From the NCBI RefSeq assembly GCF_012223425.1, contig NZ_CP038799.1, positions 4,014,249 through 4,078,248 on the forward strand: DNA of 64,000 nucleotides, in the 5' to 3' direction. Of the stretch, positions 42,744 through 51,090 are shown in pieces. This DNA is from Mycolicibacterium frederiksbergense (GTDB lineage Bacteria > Actinomycetota > Actinomycetes > Mycobacteriales > Mycobacteriaceae). A program made the translations under genes and the position numbers. Below the pieces are notes generated by a model. That model was given only the letters and a program-made list of their open reading frames with translations, did not search any database and was not told the origin of the DNA. How positions within the stretch are numbered: the stretch's first letter is position 1; each line of letters begins with the position of its first letter.

Positions 42744-43010
42744 CTAGTACCGCAGGCGGTCGCCGACCACGCGCACCGGCTGGCCGCGGTGGCCCGCCGT
42801 GTAGATCGGGTGCAACAGCGCCGGATGCCGGCAGTGCGGGCAGGACGCCTGCGGGTCCTTGGCCGAAGACAGCGTCAGATGGTGACATGCGGCACACCGC
42901 ACCACGTACGCGGCGCCGAACCAGTTCAGTAATCCGAGATAGATCGCCGCTGTCGCAGCCAGTGCCAGCACCACGATCACCGCCACTGTGAGTACCTGAT
43001 AAACCGTCAT
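42744..43010 (-). CDS. Membrane-anchored zinc-ribbon-like protein
   Basis: 88 residues. One helix (VLTVAVIVVLALAATAAIYL), then RCAACHHLTLSSAKDPQASC and PHCRHPALLHP: two CxxC pairs about 17 residues apart with adjacent His, a zinc-ribbon pattern. ATG 43010 has GGAGG eight bases upstream. Function unknown; it may hold a small membrane-linked regulatory or assembly protein. Confidence 0.8.
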   Translation of the reverse strand: MTVYQVLTVAVIVVLALAATAAIYLGLLNWFGAAYVVRCAACHHLTLSSAKDPQASCPHCRHPALLHPIYTAGHRGQPVRVVGDRLRY

Positions 43011-43092
43011 GATCGATACCTCCAAGAACGTCCGACGGGTACCTCAACGGTACGCCCGCCACGGCGTCAGCGACAGGTATCGACCCAGGTCA

Positions 43093-43254
43093 TTACGTCT
43101 TTCGGGCGAGTTTGTACACCTTCTCCAGGTCCTTGCCCCGCATTCCGTTGTGCGCGGCCTTCTGCACCTTGTGCAACACCAGCGGACACTTCTTGCAGCG
43201 CGGCTTGCTGCGGCAACACTTCTTCTTCGGCTTGGCCGACAGCAGCTTCTTCAC
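43093..43254 (-). CDS. Small basic Cys-rich protein
   Basis: 53 residues from GTG 43254: begins KKLLSAKPKKKCCRSKPRC after the start, then KKCPLVLHKVQKA and a basic helix ending YKLARKT. CC-x5-C-x2-C spacing suggests a metal or nucleic-acid-binding site; about a third of residues are Lys/Arg. Codon pattern on this strand is clearly coding (GC-rich third positions), whereas overlapping frames are not. Divergent from typA (55 nt apart). Too short for most gene callers; I believe homologues exist next to typA in other mycobacteria, but cannot confirm that here. Confidence 0.75.
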   Translation of the reverse strand: MKKLLSAKPKKKCCRSKPRCKKCPLVLHKVQKAAHNGMRGKDLEKVYKLARKT

Positions 43255-43309
43255 TCACGCCTTCCGCAGAAATCGGTCGTTTTCGTGATCGGGTGCCCAC
43301 ACTGCGACA

Positions 43310-45223
43310 ATGCCCTACGTGGATTCTCGCCCGAACTTTCGCAACGTAGCCATCGTCGCGCACGTCGATCACGGTAAGACAACCCTGGTCGATGCAATGC
43401 TGCGGCAGTCCGGTGCGTTGTCGCACCGCGGTGATGATGCCATCGAACGTCTGATGGACTCCGGTGACCTTGAGAAGGAAAAGGGCATCACCATCCTGGC
43501 CAAGAACACCGCGGTGCACCGCCGGAACCCCGACGGGTCCATGACCGTCATCAACGTCATCGACACCCCGGGCCACGCCGACTTCGGTGGCGAGGTGGAG
43601 CGCGGCCTGTCCATGGTCGATGGTGTCGTGCTGCTGGTCGACGCGTCTGAGGGCCCGCTGCCGCAGACCCGCTTCGTGCTGCGCAAGGCGCTCGCCGCGC
43701 ACCTGCCGGTGATCGTGGTCGTCAACAAGACCGACCGCCCGGATGCGCGGATCGCCGAGGTCGTCTCCGAGAGCCATGACCTGCTGCTCGATGTCGCCTC
43801 CGACCTCGACGACGAAGCCCAGAACGCCGCAGAATTCGCTCTCGGACTGCCGGTCCTGTACGCCTCGGGGCGTGCGGGCATCGCCAGCACCACCGAGCCC
43901 GCCAACGGCGAGAACCCCGACGGGGAAAATCTCGACCCGCTGTTCGACGTCCTGCTGGAGCACATCCCGCCGCCGCAGGGCGATCCGGAGGCACCCCTGC
44001 AGGCGCTGGTGACCAACCTCGACGCGTCGGCGTTCCTGGGCCGTCTCGCGCTGGTCCGTATCTACAAGGGCAAGCTGAAGAAGGGCCAGCAGGTGGCCTG
44101 GATGCGTGAGGTGGACGGCCATCCCGTCATCACCAACGCCAAGATCACCGAACTGCTCGTCACCGTCGGCGTGGAGCGGACGAGCACCGACGAAGCCGTC
44201 GCCGGTGACATCGTGGCCGTCGCGGGCATGCCCGAGATCATGATCGGCGACACCCTGGCCGATATCGAGCACGCCCATGCACTCCCGCGTATCACCGTCG
44301 ACGAGCCCGCGATCTCGGTCACCATCGGCACCAACACCTCGCCGCTGGCCGGCAAGGTGTCCGGGCACAAGCTGACCGCGCGCATGGTGAAGAGCCGCTT
44401 GGACGCCGAACTGGTCGGCAACGTGTCGATCAAGGTGGTCGACATCGGTCGTCCGGACGCCTGGGAAGTCCAGGGCCGTGGCGAGCTCGCGCTGGCCATC
44501 CTGGTCGAGCAGATGCGCCGCGAAGGCTTCGAGCTGACCGTCGGCAAGCCGCAGGTGGTCACCCAGACCATCGACGGCAAGCTGCACGAGCCGTTCGAGG
44601 CGATGACCATCGACACCCCGGAAGAGTTCGTCGGTGCCATCACCCAGCTGATGGCCGCCCGCAAGGGCCGCATGGAGGACATGACCAACCATGCCGCCGG
44701 GTGGGTCCGGATGGACTTCATCGTGCCCAGCCGTGGCCTGATCGGTTTCCGCACCGACTTCCTGACGATCACCCGCGGCACCGGCATAGCCAACGCGGTG
44801 TTCGAGGGGTACCGCCCCTGGGCGGGCGAGATCCGGGCCCGCCACACCGGCTCGCTGGTCTCGGACCGCTCCGGCAAGATCACGCCGTTCGCCATGACCC
44901 AGCTCGCCGATCGCGGGCAGTTCTTCGTCGAGCCCGGCCAGGACACCTACGAGGGTCAGGTCGTGGGCATCAACCCGCGTGCCGAGGACCTCGACATCAA
45001 CGCCACCAAGGAAAAGAAGCTGACCAACATGCGGTCCTCGACCGCCGACGTCTTCGAGACGCTGGCTCGTCCGCTGGAGCTCGGCCTGGAGCAGGCCATG
45101 GAGTTCTGCGCCGAGGACGAGTGCGTCGAGGTCACCCCGGAGATCGTGCGGGTGCGCAAACTCGAGCTCACTGCCAGCCTGCGGGCCCGGGCGAAGTCGC
45201 GCGCCAAGCAGCAGAACTCCTGA
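43310..45223 (+). CDS. typA: Ribosome-associated GTPase TypA/BipA
   Basis: 637 residues, full length. Translational GTPase of the EF-G group, which binds the ribosome and is needed for growth under stress and for ribosome assembly. G1 AHVDHGKTT (residues 17-25), switch II DTPGHADF, G4 NKTDRPD; later EF-G domain II, III and V and the TypA-specific C-terminal domain (RGTGIANAVFEGYRPWAGEI, FVEPGQDTYEGQVVG, TNMRSSTADVFETLA). Starts ATG 43310. Followed after 29 nt by lpqW. Confidence 0.96.
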   Translation: MPYVDSRPNFRNVAIVAHVDHGKTTLVDAMLRQSGALSHRGDDAIERLMDSGDLEKEKGITILAKNTAVHRRNPDGSMTVINVIDTPGHADFGGEVERGLSMVDGVVLLVDASEGPLPQTRFVLRKALAAHLPVIVVVNKTDRPDARIAEVVSESHDLLLDVASDLDDEAQNAAEFALGLPVLYASGRAGIASTTEPANGENPDGENLDPLFDVLLEHIPPPQGDPEAPLQALVTNLDASAFLGRLALVRIYKGKLKKGQQVAWMREVDGHPVITNAKITELLVTVGVERTSTDEAVAGDIVAVAGMPEIMIGDTLADIEHAHALPRITVDEPAISVTIGTNTSPLAGKVSGHKLTARMVKSRLDAELVGNVSIKVVDIGRPDAWEVQGRGELALAILVEQMRREGFELTVGKPQVVTQTIDGKLHEPFEAMTIDTPEEFVGAITQLMAARKGRMEDMTNHAAGWVRMDFIVPSRGLIGFRTDFLTITRGTGIANAVFEGYRPWAGEIRARHTGSLVSDRSGKITPFAMTQLADRGQFFVEPGQDTYEGQVVGINPRAEDLDINATKEKKLTNMRSSTADVFETLARPLELGLEQAMEFCAEDECVEVTPEIVRVRKLELTASLRARAKSRAKQQNS

Positions 45224-45252
45224 GATTGCGCCGGCCCGATACCCTGAATCTC

Positions 45253-47136
45253 GTGCCGTCAGCCCGACACCGCTTCTTCGTGCCCGTGGCAGCGCTGTCG
45301 GCGCTGGTTCTGGCCGGTTGCACGGTCAGCCCGCCGCCCGCGCCGCAGAGCACCGAGACGGTGTCGACGCCGCCGCCCGCACCGGCCAAGGCCATGCAGA
45401 TCATCATGGCCATCGACGCGATCGGTGCCGGGTTCAATCCGCATCTGCTGTCCGATCAGTCCCCGGTGAACGCCGCGATCTCGTCTCTGGTGCTGCCGAG
45501 TTCGTTCCGCCCGATCTCGGATGCGGCGACGCTGACCGGATCGCGGTGGGAGATGGACCCCACCCTGCTGGTATCGGCTGAGGTGACCGACGAGAACCCG
45601 TTCACCGTCACCTACAAGATCCGGCCGGAGGCGGCATGGACCGACAACGCGCCGATCGGCGCCGACGATTACTGGTACCTGTGGCGCCAGATGGTCAGTC
45701 ACCCCGGGGTGGTCGACCCCGCCGGCTATGACCTCATCACCGGCGTGCAGTCGGTGGAGGGCGGTAAGACCGCGGTCGTCACCTTCTCCCAGCCCTACCC
45801 GGCGTGGCGGGAGCTGTTCAACGACATCCTGCCCGCCCATATCGTCAAGGACGTACCCGGCGGTTTCGGCGCCGGGCTGGCCCGGGCGCTGCCGGTCACC
45901 GGCGGCCAGTTCCGGGTGGACAACATCGACCCGCAGCGCGACGAGATCCTGCTCGCCCGCAACGACCGCTACTGGGGTGAGCCGGCGAAACCGGATCAGA
46001 TCCTCTTCCGTCGCGCCGGATCGCCTGCCGCGCTGGCTGATTCGATCCGCAACGGGGACACCCAGGTGGCCCAGGTGCACGGCGGGCAGGCGGCCTTCGC
46101 GCAACTGTCGGCCATCCCGGATGTGCGCACCGACCGCATCGTCGGGCCGCGCGTCATGCAGTTGACGCTGCGCGCCCAGCAGCCGGCCCTGACCGATCTG
46201 CGGGTCCGCAAGGCGCTGTTCGGTCTGCTCGACGTCGATCTGCTGGCCGCCGTCGGCGCCGGATCCGACAACACGGTGACCCTGGCGCAGGCGCAGGTGC
46301 GCTCACCGTCGGATCCCGGGTACGTGCCGACCGCACCGCCGGCCATCACGTCGGAGGCGGCGCTCGGTCTGCTCGCCGATGCCGGCTACCAGGTGCAGCC
46401 GGTGGAGACACCGCAGACGACGACACCCGGAACCCCCGGGCCGGACGAGGCGCGCGGCCAGATCATCAAAGACGGTGAGTCACTGAAAATCGTCCTCGGG
46501 GTGGCCGCCAACGATCCGACGTCGATCGCGGTGGCCAACACCGCCGCCGACCAGCTGCGCAATGTCGGCATCACCGCGTCGGTGTCCGCGCTGGATCCGG
46601 TGACCCTGTACGGCGAGGCCATGATCGACAACTCCATCGACGCGGTGGTCGGATGGCACAGTGCCGGAGGCGATCTGGCGACCTCGCTGGCATCGCGCTA
46701 CGGCTGTCCCGCGTTGGAGGCAACCCCGGTGTCCACCGTGACACCCGCACCCAGCGTCACCGCCACCACCTCGCCGCCGCGGACGTCGAGCACCGTCACG
46801 TCCGCGCCGCCGGCGTCGACTCCGACCACCACGGGCACCGAGGCCCCCGAATCCCCGGAGAGCACCGGGGAATTGGTGCAGGCGCCCAGTAACCTCACCG
46901 GGATCTGTGATCGCAGCATCCAACCGAGAATCGATGCGGCGCTGCGCGGCACCGAGGAGATCGACAAGGTGATCGACGTCGTCGAGCCCCGGCTATGGGA
47001 TCTGTCCACGGTGCTGCCGATCCTGCAGGACACCACGATCGTCGCGGCCGCCCCGCGGGTGGCCGGGGTCAGCCTGACCGGTCCGGTACCGGTCGGGATC
47101 GTCGGCGATGCCGGGGCCTGGGTCAAGCAGCCCTGA
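45253..47136 (+). CDS. lpqW: Lipoprotein LpqW, regulator of PIM/LAM biosynthesis
   Basis: 627 residues, a peptide/solute-binding (SBP_bac_5) fold lipoprotein. Signal peptide and lipobox FVPVAALSALVLAGC (Cys21 or so). Residues 45-430 and 510-620 form the binding-protein fold; between them and near residue 500-540 is a Thr/Pro/Ser linker (TPAPSVTATTSPPRTSS). In M. smegmatis LpqW controls the split of PIM4 between polar PIM and LAM synthesis, and lpqW defects are suppressed by pimE mutations; both genes lie within 6 kb here. GTG start 45253; C-terminal overlap of 14 nt with the convergent ClC gene. Confidence 0.93.
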   Translation: MPSARHRFFVPVAALSALVLAGCTVSPPPAPQSTETVSTPPPAPAKAMQIIMAIDAIGAGFNPHLLSDQSPVNAAISSLVLPSSFRPISDAATLTGSRWEMDPTLLVSAEVTDENPFTVTYKIRPEAAWTDNAPIGADDYWYLWRQMVSHPGVVDPAGYDLITGVQSVEGGKTAVVTFSQPYPAWRELFNDILPAHIVKDVPGGFGAGLARALPVTGGQFRVDNIDPQRDEILLARNDRYWGEPAKPDQILFRRAGSPAALADSIRNGDTQVAQVHGGQAAFAQLSAIPDVRTDRIVGPRVMQLTLRAQQPALTDLRVRKALFGLLDVDLLAAVGAGSDNTVTLAQAQVRSPSDPGYVPTAPPAITSEAALGLLADAGYQVQPVETPQTTTPGTPGPDEARGQIIKDGESLKIVLGVAANDPTSIAVANTAADQLRNVGITASVSALDPVTLYGEAMIDNSIDAVVGWHSAGGDLATSLASRYGCPALEATPVSTVTPAPSVTATTSPPRTSSTVTSAPPASTPTTTGTEAPESPESTGELVQAPSNLTGICDRSIQPRIDAALRGTEEIDKVIDVVEPRLWDLSTVLPILQDTTIVAAAPRVAGVSLTGPVPVGIVGDAGAWVKQP

Positions 47137-48358
47137 CGGTTCTGCGCCAGATCTCATGGGCGGCATAGGCGGCGATCGCGAACACCGCGAGTAGCCACAC
47201 CGGGGGATGTGCGAGTTCCCAGACGAACAGCGCCGCAAACGCCGGCGCGCGCTGGGTGATCGCGAGAACCCCGGCGGCACAGGTGAGTGCGACCGCAGCG
47301 ACGTTGACGTGCAGGTCGGTGAACTCGTTGAGCGCCAGTGCGGCAACCGATCCCGCCGCGGCGCCGGTCGCCAGGGCCGGGGTGAGCAACCCGCCCACCG
47401 CGCCGGCCCGCAGAAACAGTGCCGTCAGTACCGGCTTGAGCGCCAGGATGGCCAGCGCCGCGGTGATGGTCAGGTCACTGTCGACGCTGACCACCAGGAT
47501 GCTATGGCCGTTGCCGGGCAGCTCCGGCCACCAGATGGAGCAGATCCCGGTGAGCAGGCCGGCCGCGGCGATCCCGGGGATCAGCACCCAGGAGGCGGAC
47601 GGGGCCTTGCTGGTCGCGGTGATCCGGTTGAACGCGATGCCGACGCCGACCGCCAGCGGCGCGATGACCACAGCGAGTCCGACGAACAGATAGGACAGGC
47701 TCGCGTCCGGCCAGCGCAACGAGTTCTCCAGATGCGTGACCGGAGAGGCCACCGCGACACCGAGACTCGAGGTGATCAGGGCGGTGCCGACGACCCGCGG
47801 ATGCCAGCTGTGCAGCAGGATGCTGATGCTGAACAGGGCGCCGCCCAGCGGCACGCCGTACACCGCCCCGAGCCCGGCACCGGCCGCGCAGCACAGCAGG
47901 ATCTCCCGGTCGCGTGCCGTCAGGGCCCACCGCGATATCGCCGCATCGCCGAAGACCGCGGCCAGCTGCCGCGGTGCGCCCTCGCGCCCCAGCGATGCGC
48001 CGGCGCCCACGACGAGGACCTGCAGGCCGGCGTCGATCGCCATCGACACCCGGGGCAGCGGCCGGTGTGCGGCGATGGTGGCCGACAGTTTCGGGACGGC
48101 CGCGTGCCGGCGCAGCAGCCACCAGCCCAGACCGGCCAGCGCGCCACCGACCATCGGGCCGACGGCGCGACGGATGTGGCCGCTGTCATCGACGCCGTCC
48201 AGCAGACTGCCGAAACTGTAGTGATAGGTCAGGTGCTCGATGCCGTGCAGCAGCAGCGTCGTCGCGATACCGGCGACCCCGGCGAGCAGACCGATCGCGA
48301 TCACCGCGCAGCCGAATTCCAGTGCTCGACGCCCGTTTCTCGCGTCCGCTGGCGACAC
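47123..48358 (-). CDS. ClC-family chloride channel/transporter
   Basis: 411 residues, about 11 helices. GASLGREGAPRQLAAVFGD contains the GREGxP motif with the gating Glu, ARDREILLCCAAGAGLGAVY and VGGLLTPALATGAAAGS (the GxFxP-type selectivity segment) complete the ClC fold. It transports chloride or fluoride with or without protons. It lacks the C-terminal CBS domains of eukaryotic ClC. GTG start. Its 3' end overlaps lpqW. Confidence 0.88.
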   Translation of the reverse strand: MSPADARNGRRALEFGCAVIAIGLLAGVAGIATTLLLHGIEHLTYHYSFGSLLDGVDDSGHIRRAVGPMVGGALAGLGWWLLRRHAAVPKLSATIAAHRPLPRVSMAIDAGLQVLVVGAGASLGREGAPRQLAAVFGDAAISRWALTARDREILLCCAAGAGLGAVYGVPLGGALFSISILLHSWHPRVVGTALITSSLGVAVASPVTHLENSLRWPDASLSYLFVGLAVVIAPLAVGVGIAFNRITATSKAPSASWVLIPGIAAAGLLTGICSIWWPELPGNGHSILVVSVDSDLTITAALAILALKPVLTALFLRAGAVGGLLTPALATGAAAGSVAALALNEFTDLHVNVAAVALTCAAGVLAITQRAPAFAALFVWELAHPPVWLLAVFAIAAYAAHEIWRRTVRAA

Positions 48359-48375
48359 ACGGTAAACCTAGGGGA

Positions 48376-49227
48376 GTGGAGACACCGCGGCTACTTTTTG
48401 TCCATGCTCATCCCGACGACGAATCGCTGACCACCGGCGCGACCATCGCGCACTACGCCGCTCAGGGCGCCGAGGTGCGGGTGATCACCTGCACCATGGG
48501 CGAGGAAGGCGAGGTGATCGGCGAGCGCTGGGCCGGTCTCGCGGTCGACGCGGCCGACCAGCTCGGCGGGTACCGGGTCACCGAGCTCACCGCGGCGCTG
48601 GCCGAGCTCGGTGCGGGAGAACCGCACTATCTGGGCGGGGCCGGACGCTGGCGGGACTCCGGGATGCCGGGGACACCGGCGCGGCACCGCCAGCGTTTCG
48701 TGGACGCGCCGCTGGACGAGCCCGTCGCCGAACTGGTGACCGTCATCCAGGAGTTCCGGCCGCACGTGGTGGTCGGCTACGACCCCAACGGTGGGTACGG
48801 CCATCCCGACCACATCCGGGTCCACGAGCTCAGCACCGCCGCGGTGGCCGCCTGTTCCGAACTGTCCTGGCCGGTGCCGAAGTTCTACTGGACGGTGATG
48901 GCGGCGTCCGGGTTCGTCGATGGCTTCCGCAATATCGGCGACCCCCCACCGGACTGGGTCGTGATCAAGGCCGAGGACTTCTCGTTCGCGTTCCCCGATG
49001 ACCGCGTCGACGCGGTCATCGACGCGTCGGCGCAGTTGCCGGCGAAGGCCGCCGCGCTGAGAGCGCACGCCACTCAGGTCACCGTGGCGCCCGACGGCCG
49101 GTCGATGGCGCTGTCCAACAAGATCGCGTTGCCGCTGTGGGGTGTCGAGCACTACGTGCTGGCCGCCGGGGAACGCGGCGTCGACGGTATCGAGACCGAT
49201 CTATTGGCCGGGCTGAATCTGCGATAG
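48376..49227 (+). CDS. mshB: N-acetyl-glucosamine-inositol deacetylase MshB
   Basis: 283 residues. Zinc-dependent deacetylase of 1D-myo-inositol-2-acetamido-2-deoxy-glucopyranoside, the second step in mycothiol synthesis. VHAHPDDES at the start supplies the zinc His12 and Asp15, and GYDPNGGYGHPDHIR the third ligand His. PIG-L/LmbE fold. GTG 48376 follows a taaacc box by about 8 nt, consistent with a leaderless or short-leader mRNA. Homologous position to Rv1170. Confidence 0.94.
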   Translation: METPRLLFVHAHPDDESLTTGATIAHYAAQGAEVRVITCTMGEEGEVIGERWAGLAVDAADQLGGYRVTELTAALAELGAGEPHYLGGAGRWRDSGMPGTPARHRQRFVDAPLDEPVAELVTVIQEFRPHVVVGYDPNGGYGHPDHIRVHELSTAAVAACSELSWPVPKFYWTVMAASGFVDGFRNIGDPPPDWVVIKAEDFSFAFPDDRVDAVIDASAQLPAKAAALRAHATQVTVAPDGRSMALSNKIALPLWGVEHYVLAAGERGVDGIETDLLAGLNLR

Positions 49228-49256
49228 TGGGGCGCGGAGGCGGTAAGGTCTGCGAC

Positions 49257-49364
49257 ATGGACCCGGATTTGGATCCCAACCTGCAGCATCAACAGGACCG
49301 CGCCGACAACCTTCAGTGGGTGATCGGCTCCTTGGTCGCGCTGCTCGACAGCATCCCGACCTGA
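49257..49364 (+). CDS. Short ORF overlapping the Rv1171-like gene
   Basis: 35 residues: MDPDLDPNLQHQQDRADNLQ followed by WVIGSLVALLDSIPT. It has a plausible ribosome-binding context (gcggtaagg, 49240s) and coding-like codon use. It overlaps the next gene in another frame, starting 59 nt before that gene's first possible start. Could be a regulatory upstream ORF or the N-terminus of a frameshifted Rv1171-like protein. Low confidence that it is functional. Confidence 0.45.
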   Translation: MDPDLDPNLQHQQDRADNLQWVIGSLVALLDSIPT

Positions 49365-49765
49365 CAGCGGAACATCCCGACGGGCCGGCCTGGCTGCCGC
49401 CCGTCGTCCTTTCGGTGCTCGCCGTCGACGGCGTGTTGTCCGCTCTGGCGGCGGCCTTTCTGCTGCCGCTGCGGCTTGGTTCGGTTCCGTTTCCGATCAG
49501 CATGCTCATCAGCGGTGCGGTGAACGCCGCCCTGGTGTGGGCGGCATTGCACTGGACCACGTCGACGCGGGTCGCCGCGCTGCCGTTGTGGACCTGGTTG
49601 ATCACCGTGCTCGCGTTGACCTTCGGCGGCCCGGGCAGTGACCTGGTGTTCGGCGGCGTCGGCGTGATGGCCTACGCGGTCCTGTTGCTCATCGTGGTCG
49701 GGGCGCTGCCCGCCGCCGCGGTGCTGCGATCGGCGCGACGCGGCGGGCTACTCGTCGGAGCCTGA
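49316..49765 (+). CDS. Rv1171-like membrane protein
   Basis: 149 residues from GTG 49316, four predicted helices (LSVLAVDGVLSALAAAFLLP, SMLISGAVNAALVWAAL, PLWTWLITVLALTF, VGVMAYAVLLLIVVGA). It has the position of Rv1171, between mshB and the fbiC region. The N-terminus is uncertain: the first 20 residues overlap a 35-codon ORF in another frame and do not look conserved, and no better start codon lies between there and WLPPVVLSVLAVD. Function unknown. Confidence 0.75.
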   Translation: MGDRLLGRAARQHPDLTAEHPDGPAWLPPVVLSVLAVDGVLSALAAAFLLPLRLGSVPFPISMLISGAVNAALVWAALHWTTSTRVAALPLWTWLITVLALTFGGPGSDLVFGGVGVMAYAVLLLIVVGALPAAAVLRSARRGGLLVGA

Positions 49766-50890
49766 GCCCGCGTCCTTCTTGGTGTCGGGCTTCGTATCGG
49801 GCTTGGTGTCAGGTTTCGTGTCGGGCTTGGTCTCTGGCTTGTCGTCCGGGTCGCTGTCGGCTTTCGGATCCGGCTTGAGGTCGTCGGTCTCGGTATCCGG
49901 CTTCTCGATCCCTGCCTCGGCGTCGACGTCGGCTTTGTCCTCGACGTCGGTCTTGTCCTCGAGGTCCACGTCCTGCTCGGCATCCTCGTCGGTGAGGCCT
50001 TCGTCGTCCTTCGGGTCTTCGACGTCCTGCAGGTCTTCGTCCTCTTTCGGGTCGACGTCGGCGGGCGGCGTCTCGAACGGCTGGGCAGGCTCGATGTCCT
50101 CGGGTGCGGTGTCGATGGGCGTCTGGACGGGCTCCTCGGCCGAGGGCGTCGACGTTTCTTCGGCGGTGCCCTCATCGGCCGGCGCGGTGCCGACCCCCGC
50201 GGCGACCTGTACCGCGGTGCGCGCGCCGGTCAGCTCCACAGCTGCGGTCTGGGTTGTCGTCAGCAGGCCGCCACCAATCGGCGGGATCGGTGGCAGTGGC
50301 GGCAGCCAGAACGCCAACTGATCGTTCGCGAAGTAGATGAACGAGTTGATGGTGTCCACGGCGACGTTACGCAGCCCTTGCGCGAAGGACACCGATCCGC
50401 CGATCCAGTCGGCGATGTTGAAGGTGATGCTGCGGACGATGCGCTCGCCCAGGTAGTAGAAGATCATGATCTGCGGGGAGAGCCAGCCCACCCAGGGAAC
50501 CCAGCCCACCGCGTAGGCGGCCACCTCGAAGCCCCACTCCACCCAGGGCTCGACGGCGTTGTAGATGTTCTTGATACCGCTGCTCAGGGAGTTGCCGACA
50601 ACGACCGGCGGAAACTGCGGGCTGGGAAACGATGCCGACGAACTCGGCGGCACGACGATGCGCTGTACGAAGTCGGTGAGAAGGCTCGGAAGGTCGGCCA
50701 CCGATGCGGTGGCGAGCGGCGTGACCGCGGCGCTCAACTGCACGGGTTGCGCGACGACTCGCACCAGCGGGGATGCTGAGGTGGGGGCCGGGTGATGGCC
50801 GGGTTCGGCAACCGACGGGGCGGCGGCGATGGCTACGGCCGAAACGGCGGCAACGGCTGTGGTGAGGCTAGAGCGAACCGAAAATTCCAT
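49748..50890 (-). CDS. Secreted protein with long acidic low-complexity tail
   Basis: 380 residues. Signal peptide (LTTAVAAVSAVAIAAAPSVA), a conserved region with Trp-rich helices (KNIYNAVEPWVEWGFEVAAY, GWLSPQIMIFYYLGERIVRS; about residues 105-190), and from about 225 a disordered tail of Asp, Glu, Lys, Thr and Pro ending in KPDT repeats. Mycobacterial exported proteins of this plan are of unknown function. It occupies the place of PE12 (Rv1172c) next to fbiC. Overlaps the Rv1171-like gene stop. Confidence 0.75.
   Translation of the reverse strand: MEFSVRSSLTTAVAAVSAVAIAAAPSVAEPGHHPAPTSASPLVRVVAQPVQLSAAVTPLATASVADLPSLLTDFVQRIVVPPSSSASFPSPQFPPVVVGNSLSSGIKNIYNAVEPWVEWGFEVAAYAVGWVPWVGWLSPQIMIFYYLGERIVRSITFNIADWIGGSVSFAQGLRNVAVDTINSFIYFANDQLAFWLPPLPPIPPIGGGLLTTTQTAAVELTGARTAVQVAAGVGTAPADEGTAEETSTPSAEEPVQTPIDTAPEDIEPAQPFETPPADVDPKEDEDLQDVEDPKDDEGLTDEDAEQDVDLEDKTDVEDKADVDAEAGIEKPDTETDDLKPDPKADSDPDDKPETKPDTKPDTKPDTKPDTKKDAGSGSDE
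49778..49837. repeat. 12-bp tandem repeat in the acidic tail
   Basis: Five imperfect copies of a 12-nt unit (cttggtgtcggg-like on the plus strand), each encoding KPDT on the minus strand. The copies differ at a few third positions, so the array is not newly made, but such in-frame arrays can vary in length by slippage. Confidence 0.75.
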
Positions 50891-50911
50891 GGCACCAGCA
50901 CCTCCGATTGA

Positions 50912-50926
50912 GATGTATCGGACATC
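50912..50926. promoter_or_regulatory. Dyad upstream of the acidic-tail protein
   Basis: GATGT-atcgg-ACATC, a 5-5-5 inverted repeat, 22-36 nt upstream of the start at 50890. Possible operator or part of the promoter of the secreted protein; the right half is followed by an A/T-rich run. Confidence 0.35.
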
Positions 50927-51053
50927 AATTTACGGGACCGGCAGTTGTTTGAGGGCCTATTCGACAGCGGAAGGGACGTGGCTCGCGTCGCGCAGCTCGT
51001 GGACAGCTATCGTGACCCTTATGCCAGGCGCAGCTGTTTCAGATAGTGAGACG

Positions 51054-51068
51054 CGCGGATGATCCGCG
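51054..51068. promoter_or_regulatory. Perfect palindrome 22 nt before fbiC
   Basis: CGCGGAT-G-ATCCGCG, a perfect 7-1-7 dyad. Without a loop it is a DNA-binding site rather than an RNA hairpin. Just upstream is the AT-rich attcagatagtgag-like stretch (tttcagatag, 51037-51046), a candidate -10 region. Likely an operator for fbiC, and F420 synthesis could thereby be regulated. Confidence 0.4.
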
Positions 51069-51090
51069 TCCATGCCGGGGTTACACGGGA

